A DNA stretch of 64,000 nucleotides from Parelaphostrongylus tenuis (lineage: Eukaryota; Nematoda; Chromadorea; Rhabditida; Metastrongylidae): the NCBI GenBank assembly GCA_019055375.1, contig JAHQIW010004486.1, positions 237,061-301,060 on the forward strand. Direction: 5' to 3'. The notes beneath the pieces are model-generated. The model ran no database searches. It saw only the letters and a program-made list of their open reading frames with translations, and was not told where the DNA came from. The position numbers and the translations under genes were made by a program. Below are positions 12,115-22,624 of the stretch, in pieces. Every line of letters starts with the position of its first letter. The first letter of the stretch is position 1.

Positions 12115-15100
12115 ATGCCATCGTTCTCAACGTCTGGCGCCGCGAGCCAAGATATTCTACGATGCAAGCAGCAATGGAAGCGTGGAAAGTTATTTAATAA
12201 AGTTAGGTTTCAAGAAGACATTATCACTACTGAATGACTGGGCATCACAGAAGAGACTCTTATAGGGATCTTCTTCCGGTGTAAAGAACGCCCATGTGTC
12301 GAAGAAGCCTCCTATAATTTAACAAGATAATCACATCTTTTCCAAAAGGAATAATTGCGACTGGTATAAAGCAACTGTTTACACTTTTTTTCAAGTCTAT
12401 GTTTCAATAATCGTTCGATAGCTCGGAAAATGCCGATTTTAACAATGAGCTTGGTTTATGAAGCAACCTTTATATTAAGTTTTACATACGGGAAAAGATT
12501 ATGTTTGCTTCGCAGCACGTTGTTTGAACTTCAGAATGGATTTCTTGAAATTATGTTATGAAATTTTGATGCTAAGCAAACTTTATTGGGTTTTATTCGG
12601 TTATCTGGTGACAAATAAAAAACCACCACTTTCGCTGAGCAAGAATTTTTTATAGGAGTGTTAGTAACCCTTCAAAAGCTCAAATCTCTAGCTGCAGCGC
12701 TACGTAGCCGTGTTTGGTGAAGATCCTTCTATGCGCTGTAAAATTCAAAATAAAATTGTTTCTTACATCGGCTGCGCAATCTTACTATGACTTCGCTGGA
12801 AGAGCGAAAACACATGAACGTGTAGAGGAAATCTTTTAGTAATATACTTACATGTTTTATCCGGTGTTTCTTTGAATGCGAAAAAAATTCCTAATTGAAT
12901 GACAAAAATCGCACTTTACATGTGTAACGTATCAGCCCCATTGATCGTTCCCTGTTTTGAAACCATAGGCAGCTACCGTGCGCCCCTCCCCTGAGCCCCT
13001 AGACCATACAAATAACACATGCCCGCGTATCTGAATGGAACTTATTTTCCCTGCTACACTGCAGAGAATTGGTGTTTCTGAAAATAAACGCAGCGGTGGA
13101 ACCGTTGAATCTGCGCTATCGAAAGATTATAACAGTCTGAAGGAAGAGCTCTTATCTGCGAGAAAAACGCGTTTGAAAAACACAAATATTTTCTTCATGT
13201 TACAGCGTTACAAAAATGTTTTCTCAAAATGGCTATAAAGCGCAGCAGCCAGAAATTTAAGTTTCTGAATGACTGCTAAAAGTGCAGTGGAAAATCTTTG
13301 TCCAGCAAAAAGTGTCCTTTTTTCATTTGTCTCTGGATAGTGCCAAAAAGTTCCGGAGAGTAGCTTATTCATTGAACTTAGAAGATCCATTCAATAGCTA
13401 GGGAAAAGGGCCGCCGTGGCAGAATGGTTATGATGTTCGTCTCAACGCGCCCATGGAGCCGAGCTTCACTCTCCAGCTCTCTTCGACAGTTAACAACGAA
13501 CGCCCTATGGAACGTCACAGTCAGGCTATCCTTGAGATTACAAGCAGATGCGCACAACAAGTATTCTATAACGTTGAATAAGAAGACGAAAACACGAATT
13601 GAATGCTACAATTTTTGGGACCGCATAGTGGAAAAAACACCGTGAAGACAGGTCAATAAAGTGTTTATAAGCTTGGAAAATGCGTTTATAATACCGAACT
13701 CGGTTTGCGAGGAGGTTCGTGAGAAGGAAGTAAGTAGAGCATGTAAAGCCATTGCGCACTACTAGTGACAAAGATTGCAGCGATAAATAATGTTCATATC
13801 GGAACATAAGTGAAAAGTATAAGTTGTGACTCATACTACTAGGTAGAAAAGAAAATTTCCATCGTTTGGATGGAAATGTCGTTTTTTTTCGCATGAATCG
13901 TGTGTGATTTCCATATCATTTAAAAGGTTTACTTCTTGCGCATCTACCGATATATAAATAATCTATATCTGCTGCAGAATGGAATTGTCCAAGAAACAAA
14001 AGCGTTTGTTGATGCATTACGAGTATAAATTTGGTTCAAACGCTGCTGATGCCACACACAGCCAAAAAGACCAAGGCAAAATTTGAAGAATTGGACGGTG
14101 ATGAGATACTACCGCATCACCCTACAGTCCGGACGTTGCTCCATCTGATTACGGCCTTTTCCGATCAATGCAAGACTTTTCGAAAGGTAGTTGATTTGAA
14201 TCTTTCGATGAAGTTGAAGAAGCATGTCAAGAGTACTTCGATTCAAGGCCTAAGGAGTGGTACTTCGATCAGATCCGAAAGCTGGCGGACCGATGCAAAA
14301 AGTGGTGGATAATGATGGCCTGTATTTTGAAGAATAGTTGTTGTTGTTGTTTGTTGTCTGAATATATGCATGAATGTTGAATGTTTTATCAAACGATGGA
14401 AACTTCCTTTCCAACCTGGTATAATAGAACAACTCTTCTTCCACAGTCCTATAGAACTCTTGTCTCCTACTGTTTACTGATGATACGAGGTTGCATCAGA
14501 TTATCGATGAAATGGCATCGTATTGCAATGTGCGGCATCATTTTTGACAAACAGTTCATTGTTTTGTGATTTGTTTGACATATTTGAACCAAAACTAGCC
14601 TTATCAAAGTCTCTTCTGTCATATTTAGTCATTTTTTGACGACTAGATCCCGTTTATTGATGACCGAAATCTGAATTCATCAGAAAACTGCTACATTGCC
14701 ATTGTAACGCGCTGTGCTGGCTCGCCGCGGGGACCCACCGCTTGCCGCATGAAAAATGGACGTGGACTCAAGAGGATAAGACAATGATGGCTCATTTCCG
14801 GTGGTTTAAATGTCCGGAGCTTGGAAACGTCAAATTCACATGTAGTATATTTAGTCATAGAGTTTCACTTTAGCAAACATAACATAGAATCGGTGAATAT
14901 TGAAGGAACACTTGAGAATACTTGCTGACATGGCGTTGATTTTTGTCACTTCAAGTTATCAGCCGCCATTATAAACGACAGCATCATTGAAGAAACGCAT
15001 TTATTTCACAATGTCTAATGATTCAAAGAGCATCGTAAATCGTGCCCATGATAAATTCATGCGTTCTGCTGCATAAGGGTTAAAAAAAAAGGAAAAATTA

Positions 15101-18100
15101 GAAAGACAAGGTGTTTAGATTGTAGGAGCGTATATAAAGTGATACTATTGATAGGAAAGCCTACTTAACTTTAATTAAAGAATAATCGCTAGCAAAAACG
15201 AAACCGAAATGATAAAAAAAAACTCCTGCTTGAAACGACAAAGAAATAAATCAAATTGATCTTTTTATTTATTTCGTATGACCTGTCATCACACTTTACT
15301 GTGCGAATCTCAGTATTTCCTGAAGCCGATTCGTTTCCCGTTTTCGTCCTCCACAAACATCCTCGAACATTTCCGTTTTACTTCGGCTGCTGCTATGGTA
15401 CTTCTATTTTTCATTGAAATCGTGAAATGTTGGACGTAACGACTTCTCTTGTGATTGTCTACGTAGGGAGCTGAGAAGGCTAGTTGATTGACTGCAAGGC
15501 AAAGTAGGGGCAGGGAATCGAACCAGTACCTTTGTTATCTCCTTCGCTTCCTTAGACACCACATCACTAACTGTTGCGGTGTCTCCCCGCTATCTACAAT
15601 ATTAGCAAAGATAGTACTAACAAAAATATTCTACAAGTCATCAAACAAATTTCAGCGGCGGCACAATGTATTAAATATACACAAACTGAGCCCCACATTT
15701 TGGCTATCAATGTCCAATCCATGATCGATATCAGTGAAATTAGTTCGTTCCGTAAGTTTTGGCACCGAGGCAATAAACACCAAATGTATCAACCAAAATT
15801 TTTAATTATGCATGACTTTGGTATCGTCCGGTTGCACACTTTCTTGTGAACATTTTCGTATGCAAGTTGCCTACAGTTGCTTAGAGACGGAGCTGACTTG
15901 GGGACAAATACACTTGCTGCTCATGCACGAATGGCGCGTAGGGGAAAATGCTAGTGAAGCGGTGCATGAGATAAATGGAGCTTGGTGAGACAATATGATA
16001 GCAGAAAGGACGTTCGCGAAGTTTCAAAGCTGGAGAGAACAGTCCGGAGGATCAGTCGCACTCGAGCCGTCCTCAGGAGCTTCATCAATCTTGCGCGCGG
16101 CTTTACTAACATTTTCCTCTACGCGCCATTCGTGCATGAGTAGCAAGCGAATGTATCTGCAAGACAGCTCCATCTTGAAGCAAGTATGGACAATTTCATG
16201 CCAAGGCGTTCGCAAAAAAAAATGCGCAACTGAACGATAAGGTCATGCAATCTTGACTACTTTTGGTTCATGAGTTTGGTCTTTACTGTAGTGCTGCCAG
16301 TGATTTAGATTTACTTTCAAATTCTCGTAAATCTTAACTGAAGGTGAGATGTGAAATATAACAGAAGAATTGTGAGATAAATATAAAAGAGAGGATGGCG
16401 AGCGAGAGCTTGGCTAGTGTAGAGCGAAAGCGCGCAGATCCACGAATGTAAGTGGTGGTTTGAGGTCAATCAAATACGTGTCAAGCCCCAAAATTTGTTC
16501 GAATCTTAATTTTCATAGTTATGCCACTAACTGATTAATAAACTGTCTAACATGTCAGTGAAACTTTTGACTAGTGATTGTGTAGTTACCAATACAACAC
16601 GAATTTTTCTAATGACTCATATGTTTACAATATATCTTTTGAGTTCTCCCCGTTGTCAACTCAAATAGATTATATGTGTTGACATATAGCCTGCATAATC
16701 GATTAAAGTTTTATATCAATGTGTTAAACTAACACTTCCTCAACACATTGGCAGCTTCTCAATTCTTTGTCATCACTCATTCCTACAAAATAAAAAGAAG
16801 TTTCCGGAAAAAAAAACATTTCAACACCAATGGCATCACTTGAGAACATCAAGCCATTTTTTAAAGTCATTCATTGATGAATAAGAACGTTGTTCTCAGA
16901 GGTAGCAAATCAGGGCAGGTATAAAAAGCCTGCTGTGGAGTTTGGTTCACCGTTGAATATTCAACTACTGCTGTTTCATGTCGTCTTTTCTTCATTCTCT
17001 AAATTACATAACAGCTCGCAATTTACTTAATCTGAACGATAGAAGTTGAGATTATATAGAAGGTCAAGAACTATCGCTCCCATTTCTTACACGAATTTAG
17101 GAGGCTTGAATTTTTTCATGATTGAACAGCATCTAAATAAAATTGCTTGTCTTCATTAGTGCATTCTATTAGATACAAGAAATTTGAAGGCACAAAAAAC
17201 ACAATTTTGATATCGAAGCTACATTTAGTAGAAGATTCAAAGAGTTCAGCGCTATTTTCTGTTTAACTAATGAATCAGCACCAAGATGTGAAATATGCAT
17301 TTAGAAGTGATTGTATTATGATGTTGGTCCGACTTCTCAATAATTTTCTAGATATATTTAATTAAGATTGAGATGGGCTGGATGATAAAATGACTTTTGA
17401 AGTGAATGTCACCAACGTCACACAGGAACATAGAACCTCAGTGCGTAGGATTTTGAAAATGTTATGGATGAATATCGTTAATTCAAACCTGAACGGAGGA
17501 GAGGAATGCCTCATATCACACGTGATTTAGCACAGTATATAAGACTGTTATTTTGAACATTGTATTGGTAGGTGTATTCGCAGTCCATATGATCTTTGCA
17601 CGGTTAGTCTCCACTTGGACGACTCGGTGGAAGACTTTGAAAGGGCTGAATATATTGGAAAACTGTTTTGTGCTCAATAAGATTGAAATCTAGGTTTGGC
17701 AATTTCTTTTTGTTGACGTAATGGACTTCTTTAGCTGACTCGCTGTGAACAACATATCTTTTTCAGGCTCTGAAGATGACGAAACAGCCAAAACGTTACC
17801 TTTCGGAATAAATGATATTGTAACAACTTTGCGTTTAGCTTGCCAAGAAAAGCAAAAAATTATCGAAGAATGTCAAGGTAAATAGATAGCCGTTCTTGGT
17901 GATCAAGATTGACAATTTTTCTACAAAGTACTCAGAAACTCATTCCTGAAAAATTCATATAATTTGTTCAGATATTTCAACAATAAAAAATCACAACATA
18001 AACAAATAAATTCATTCGGTTGAAGAAATAATCACGTTTATCAGATCAACAACTATAACAACAAGCAAAAAAGTGTGTTACAAAATCTCAAAATTGTTCC

Positions 18101-21100
18101 CAAGACCGACTGTCTATTAACCTCGGCATGCTTCAATATAATTCCTGATTGTCTTCTTTTCTTCCCAAAATTTTTTTTTTTTTTTGGCCTCTATACATAC
18201 GAAGTCGCTTGCGACAATTTCCAACGATGCCCGCACACGTTTTCACCGTAGTTTTGCCCGAGGTGCGCCTCAAAGTCGTTTTATGCGCGTCTACGGTAGT
18301 GTAGCGAGTAGCCGAAACTTTTTCCTCCATTATGAACCACACGCAGTATTCTAGTGGATTGAGTTCCACCGAGTTCGACGGCCAAATGTCCTTGCCCCAA
18401 CATCTGGAAACAGCTCTTGACAAATGGCAATCGTTGAGTGGGCCGAATGCGCAGGAGCTCAGTCCTGCTTATGTGTAAATCCGTCGGCGTCAGAGAGTTG
18501 AGTAATCCAAGGCTCCTGTGCGCACCGTAAAACTTGTTGTTGATAGCTGGCAGCGGAGATTTTGACGTATCTGTTGATGAAGTCAAACGGCGTCTTTCCA
18601 GTGAAAAAAATGGCTGCCCAGACCATCACAGGGAACAGAAGACTGCGGTTCATGGTTTTTGCTTCTGCGCACTTCTCCTGACTCTCCTTGGAAAGCTGAC
18701 GTTGATTCTGGTGATTGTGTAGTTCGACCGCGAATGTCTTTTCATCCGTAGAAAGCACCTTCGACAAACGAGCACCAGTGATCAAATGAATGATTCGGCG
18801 AGCTTTTCAGAGCCACTCTTCTTTGATTTTTTTTTGTTTAGAAAGTTAACACTGGCGGCCTCATGACTGCGCACCTTCAGTGTATTTTTGACACTGTTTC
18901 GGGGTGCTCCCACTAGCTGATTGAGGGCCTTCCATATCATTTTGTGCGTCGAACGCTCTGGATTTTGTTGATGATTTGGCATCAGATCTTCTGAATGTTT
19001 TTTGAATAAATAAGATGTTTGGACGACCTTTTTGAAGTTAGCTCACAATTGCTCCATCCACTCTCTCAAAAAGGTTAACGGCTCTGTAGACACTTGCTGG
19101 TTTGAAGCCAGTCAATTTAAACTATATCAGCGGTTTTCATTCTCATCTTATGCCACTCAACTAATGGGATACGTTCATTTATACGACCCATAATTTTAGC
19201 TCAACTCAAAATAGTCAATCAATAAAGTAGAGTGTTGTGCAGAAACATTTGCGTCAGCCAGAATTCAAACTCAGATTTCACTCTCTCACTCTTTAACATC
19301 TTGAAACTACAATAGGCGGTCAAATAAATAATATGAATTCTGATTGATTATCAAAACCTAATATCTAGCTGTTGACAGATAACGCGTTGTAGCGTAGAAA
19401 GAGTGGTGTCAAAAGGTGCGTCGGTAGTGCAACGGCTCGGCACGCGCTCTCGGAAAGAGTGAGATTTGGGTTCGAATTCCAGCTGATGTAAACGTTTTGC
19501 ACACTACTCCGTAATACTGTGTTTTCTGTAACATCACACCACCACAATAGACTGCCAGATAAAATGAATTCTGATTGATTATCAAGAGTCAAATAAATGG
19601 AGGATTCTAGATAAAAATTGGAGAAAGAATTCAATGAAATTTCCAGAATTGATATGAAGAATATTGTGTCAATACTAGGAATAATGAAGCACAAATTAAC
19701 AAAACTTTTTTCGTACCCTTTATTAGATTAGGGAGATTTCTGATCAAAATAATAGATGTTAGCAACACTCGTCTCTGCTCTGAAGCAGCAACTTTGCCAG
19801 AAATAATAAAAATGTAAAAGAAATGTTGAAGTAGTGCTTTTACATTTATTCTTTCATAGTACTAGCACAGTACAGCTTCAATCGAAATTTCTTACACTGA
19901 AACGCTTGGGCTTGTCAACAACTGCAGTGAACTCTAAAAAATCAAACTGTCTCTCAAATTACCAGAAAATTGTGGAGACTTGTCGTTGTGAAAAAAGTCG
20001 ACATAGTAGATGCGTGTGCATTGTTTACTTGTTTTGATTCATGCGAAGTTAAAGAAGAACGTGCAGCTGAAGATAAAAGCAGAGAAGCCACATAAAGTCT
20101 CAGACAACCCAACGAAAAGCTCATGATAGCATGATATCTGTAGGTAATGTAGGTGTGCGTATGTGTGTGGTATAGACTGACGAAACAGAAGACTTCTTTA
20201 TCTAAATCGCTAAAGCTGAATTTATTGTTGTTGCGATTAAAGCAGCTGTGTACACAATAAACACACATCAGAAGCTGCAATCAAATTTCAGCAATGGATA
20301 TGGTTGACTATTCCGCCACTGAGATAAATACGCTCTGATTTATGCATTGTGAACTTTTCGCTTCTCAAGAAATCGTTTTTCTATGGAGATTTGTTTCCCC
20401 AAACAAAGAGCAAAGTGTCAGCAGGCAGAGGAAGCAGCTGCTAAAAAAACATAATATCAAGATGTCTTAAGAAACAAAACGTGCTAAGTACTCAGTTAGT
20501 GTATCATCGTACTACAGTAGGTCACAAAGTGTAATACATTCTCACGTAAAATTCAACTTAAATTTAGATTACATGAGTGAAGCCTCAAGATGAACATGAA
20601 TGAGAAAATTCACAAAAAAAAAACTCACTAATTTCGATTCTTCACTGAAGGCACATATCATGCAACCTAGGGGAATATCGATACTCACTGGACTTCGAAG
20701 TGAATACGTTTAATGCGCATAATTTACAATTCTCTTTACATGAGCAAAAAACACGAGATTATTGCAACACAATTTATTTGTACAGCTGACGCATCGGCGG
20801 CTGTGCCTTTTTCAAAGCTTGAAAAGACCAGGTTGTCTACAGACTAGTCAGCCAGAGAACCCCACTATTTCAACAAATAACAATCACTAATCATAGATCT
20901 TAAGCCCGCCAAGAGCAAAACAACTTTTCTATACTCGCCGCTTTCTATGAGTCTCCCACTGATGTCCAAAAAAAAAAAATATAGGCTGGACAGAGCTCAC
21001 TGGCAATACACCTTCTACGTCAAAATTAGTCTTGTACTTTGTTAAACAATCAGAAATTATTCCTTTTTTTTGACCCCACCTGACGTCGAAGTTTTTGTAC

Positions 21101-22509
21101 ACCACTCTGAATCATTCGGCATCTCATACTTTGTGTCATATCACGTATTATTATGAGGTATTCCTCCTTGAGGTTCGATTGAATTGATGGTGTCCGTTCT
21201 GTGTCTGTATTCGATGCGAACGTACTGAGGTACCTGCTTCAGCTTTCAGCTTCCGCTTTTTACAGTACTCCATGGAGATCTTTCAAATACTGAATTGAAT
21301 TCCAAAACGTCGAGATTTGTGCTATCAAATAACTGACAAAAGTTTGGGGAAAGCCTTCCACAGGCGCCGGCCGAGTAAAACATTGTATTTTTGCAGCTAC
21401 AGTATACAAAAGACCTTTTAAAGCAGCAGATTCAGCATTGAAATAGCCGATGTTTGAGATTTCGACTCAACACTAAACGTCCGAACGAAAAACTCTTCTC
21501 AGCGAAAAGGCCTCCAAATGATCCTGTACTTGCCGAGGATATACGCAGCAGCGAATGGGTAAGATTCCCAAAAATCCAATGTGGCGCGCGCTAATGCTAC
21601 TCCCGCGTGCGACGCGACCACCAGTACACGACATAACATGCATTTGGTATCCAACGTGCTAACACGGCAGGATCTGCGTGAGCCATTTTCTTACCACTGG
21701 TCACCACGTCGCGTAACGAGTAAATTGTATGGGAGCACCTCGACAATAATCTGGTTCTTATTTGAAAATTCTATTCTTATTCTAATTGTTTGATTATTCT
21801 CACAAGATCTACGATTAGCAGCTTTACAATACGAGGAGTTCATATTTATTGACAGCAAACAACGAAAAAAAAAACTTTTTACAATAATTTCGCACGGCCA
21901 CATTCTATCTTTTGCAATGATAAAATCACTTTCGAAATGATAGCATATCTACTGCTTATCTTGCAGTGTTATGATGTTACTTATATAACTTAGAGAATTG
22001 AGATAAGTTATACAAGTAACATCATAACACTGCGAAATAAGCAGCTGAAATGCTATCATTTCGAAGTGTTATATATAACAATAGCAGTCACCTTAACGGG
22101 ATTTATAGAGCGAAATCGCATATCCGATCAAACCTGTTAAGGTTGGTGGCTGATAGCTAACACAGAGATGTTGAAGAATGAGTGGTCGGGCAAATGTGTC
22201 TCGGTGGTGTAGTGGTTAGAGAACGCGTCCCCGGATAGGATGAAACGCGGGTTCGATTACCGCCTGAGGCCGTGTTTTTGCTCATCACTCAATTCTCTAA
22301 GTTATACAAGTATAATCACTTCATAAACAATAGAAATCCGAATCTCATTGCAAAACTAATACTTTGTCATTGCAGGCCGTGCCACAAGCCGTTCTACGGC
22401 ACCACTTGCTGGGCAAAAAAATAAGCGTGGTACCCACCGTGTTAAAGAGAATACGTGTGATCTTGCTGCATATAAGTCAAGTGCTTTTGATTCGAAGACT
22501 TATCACTGA
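12115..22509 (+). CDS. unrecognised gene (first exon proposed, last two exons well supported)
   Basis: Two exons are clear. The first is 17767-17877: acceptor TTTTTCAG, 111 bases, reading SEDDETAKTLPFGINDIV and then a Gln/Glu/Lys-rich helix, with donor GTAAAT. The second is 22376-22509: acceptor ATTGCAG, reading RATSRSTAPLAGQKNKRG and ending at a TGA. Their phases join exactly (1+2). A proposed first exon is 12115-12201: ATG, 29 codons, MPSFSTSGAASQDILRC and on, donor GTTAGG, with an AG acceptor at 12094 that could take a spliced leader. It ends in phase 0, whereas 17767 needs phase 1, so at least one exon is missing in between. An AATAAA lies at 22616-22621. I do not recognise the family; a short coiled-coil, Lys-rich protein is all that can be said. 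The proposed start lies 115 bases from the bestrophin start on the other strand. Confidence 0.5.
12630..13345. repeat. 0.7-kb dispersed repeat with inverted arms
   Basis: A piece at 12640-12745 ('gagtgttagtaaccc...gctacgtagcc') is the inverted counterpart of 13200-13345. Most of the unit (12730-13160) aligns in the same orientation with 53390-53770, sharing 'aaatcgcacttta/cacat', 'aacacatgaacgtgtagagg' and 'ttattttccctgct'. The inner part of each copy is C-rich. It carries no long open frame. Confidence 0.5.
13409..13620 (+). mobile_element. tRNA-derived SINE-like repeat, family 3
   Basis: It starts with GGCCGCCGTGGCAGAATGG, which contains an A box (TGGCAGAATGG), followed by a body shared with 57791-58056 (blocks 'cgccctatggaacg', 'caggctatccttgaga', 'ttctataacgttgaa'). 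The B box is not convincing in this copy. Inverted copies lie at 2215, 59865 and 60575. Confidence 0.6.
13979..14325 (+). mobile_element. mariner relic, internally deleted (N-terminus joined to C-terminus)
   Basis: An ATG at 13979 opens MELSKKQKRLLMHYEYKFGS, the N-terminal helix-turn-helix start of a mariner transposase. After about 28 codons it jumps to the far C-terminal part: the SPDVAPSDYGLFRSM block near 14120-14170 and WYFDQIRKLADRCKKVV near 14260-14310. The catalytic centre is missing and the frame shifts once. From 14340 to 15290 nothing recognisable was seen. Confidence 0.75.
15290..15420. repeat. dispersed repeat, family 4
   Basis: 'tttactgtgcgaatctcagtatttc...gattcgtttcccg...cgtcctcc' matches the repeats near 8150-8300 and 29855-29960. 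The following 15480-15560 resembles a degraded tRNA-like head in inverse orientation (AATCGAACC). Confidence 0.4.
15745..16310. mobile_element. palindromic element built from mariner N-terminus (copy 1)
   Basis: The left half reads, on the plus strand, a mariner N-terminal helix-turn-helix region (HLLLMHEWRVGENAS near 15920-15960). The right half carries the same coding region in reverse complement (LLLMHEWRVEENVSKAARK on the minus strand, 16155-16100). The outer ends are also inverted ('ttttggcaccgaggcaataaacaccaaat' left, 'ggtctttactgtagtgctgcc' right). Copies occur at 41100, 51555 and 57670. From 16310 to 17760 I see AT-rich sequence with no feature I can support. Confidence 0.65.
17960..19215 (-). 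mobile_element. Tc1/mariner-superfamily transposase relic (copy B)
   Basis: Minus-strand frames carry LSTDEKTFAV (second catalytic Asp), VMVWAAIFFTGKTP, a QD remnant, and WPSNSVELNPLEYCVW, where the third acidic position is Glu as in WPPNSPDLNPLDY-type motifs. Three frames are needed, so it is defective. The helix-turn-helix region lies near 18980-19130. It is related to 960-2110. Confidence 0.8.
19310..19600 (+). repeat. tRNA-like repeat with inverted ends, type A
   Basis: A tRNA-like body at 19418-19489 (TGCGTCGGTAGTGCAACGG, then GGGTTCGAATTCC) is flanked by GAGTGGTGTCAAAAGG and GTAAACGTTTTGCACACTACTC in inverted orientation. It ends with the 'tctgattgattatcaa' tail shared with copies at 6.4 and 56.6 kb. 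The region 19600-21930 is AT-rich intron with no supported feature beyond a right-end fragment of this repeat at 21075-21150. Confidence 0.6.
21934..22075. repeat. long hairpin (inverted repeat)
   Basis: 'ttcgaaatgatagcata' at 21933 returns as its reverse complement near 22060, and 'cagtgttatgatgttact' pairs with 'agtaacatcataacactg' near 22020. Arms of about 65 bases leave a short centre. The arm sequence equals the tail of the adjacent tRNA-like repeat, so the hairpin is probably two repeat tails head-to-head. Confidence 0.7.
22180..22330 (+). repeat. tRNA-like repeat with inverted ends, type B
   Basis: The tRNA-like body at 22196-22270 has A box TGGTGTAGTGG, an anticodon stem CGTCC/GGATG with 7-base loop CCGGATA, a T arm with GGGTTCGATTACC, and an acceptor-like pairing TCTCGG/CTGAGGC. 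It is bracketed by AATGAGTGGTCGGGCAAA and TTTTTGCTCATCACTCAATT, which are inverted with respect to each other. It lies in the last intron of the plus-strand gene. Confidence 0.7.
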
Positions 22510-22615
22510 TCTACAACTGCTTCTTCGCAGTCCGCCTTTGATACTGAATCAGCTCAAAATTGAAATTAGCACTTGAAAAGTACACAACAAAATCATGGAC
22601 CTTGGAAAATCCTAC

Positions 22616-22621
22616 AATAAA
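22616..22621 (+). terminator. polyadenylation signal AATAAA of the plus-strand gene
   Basis: AATAAA lies 107 bases after the TGA at 22507-22509 and four bases before the stop codon of the opposite-strand PHRF1-like gene (22625). The two 3' untranslated regions must therefore overlap. Confidence 0.6.
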
Positions 22622-22624
22622 TAT

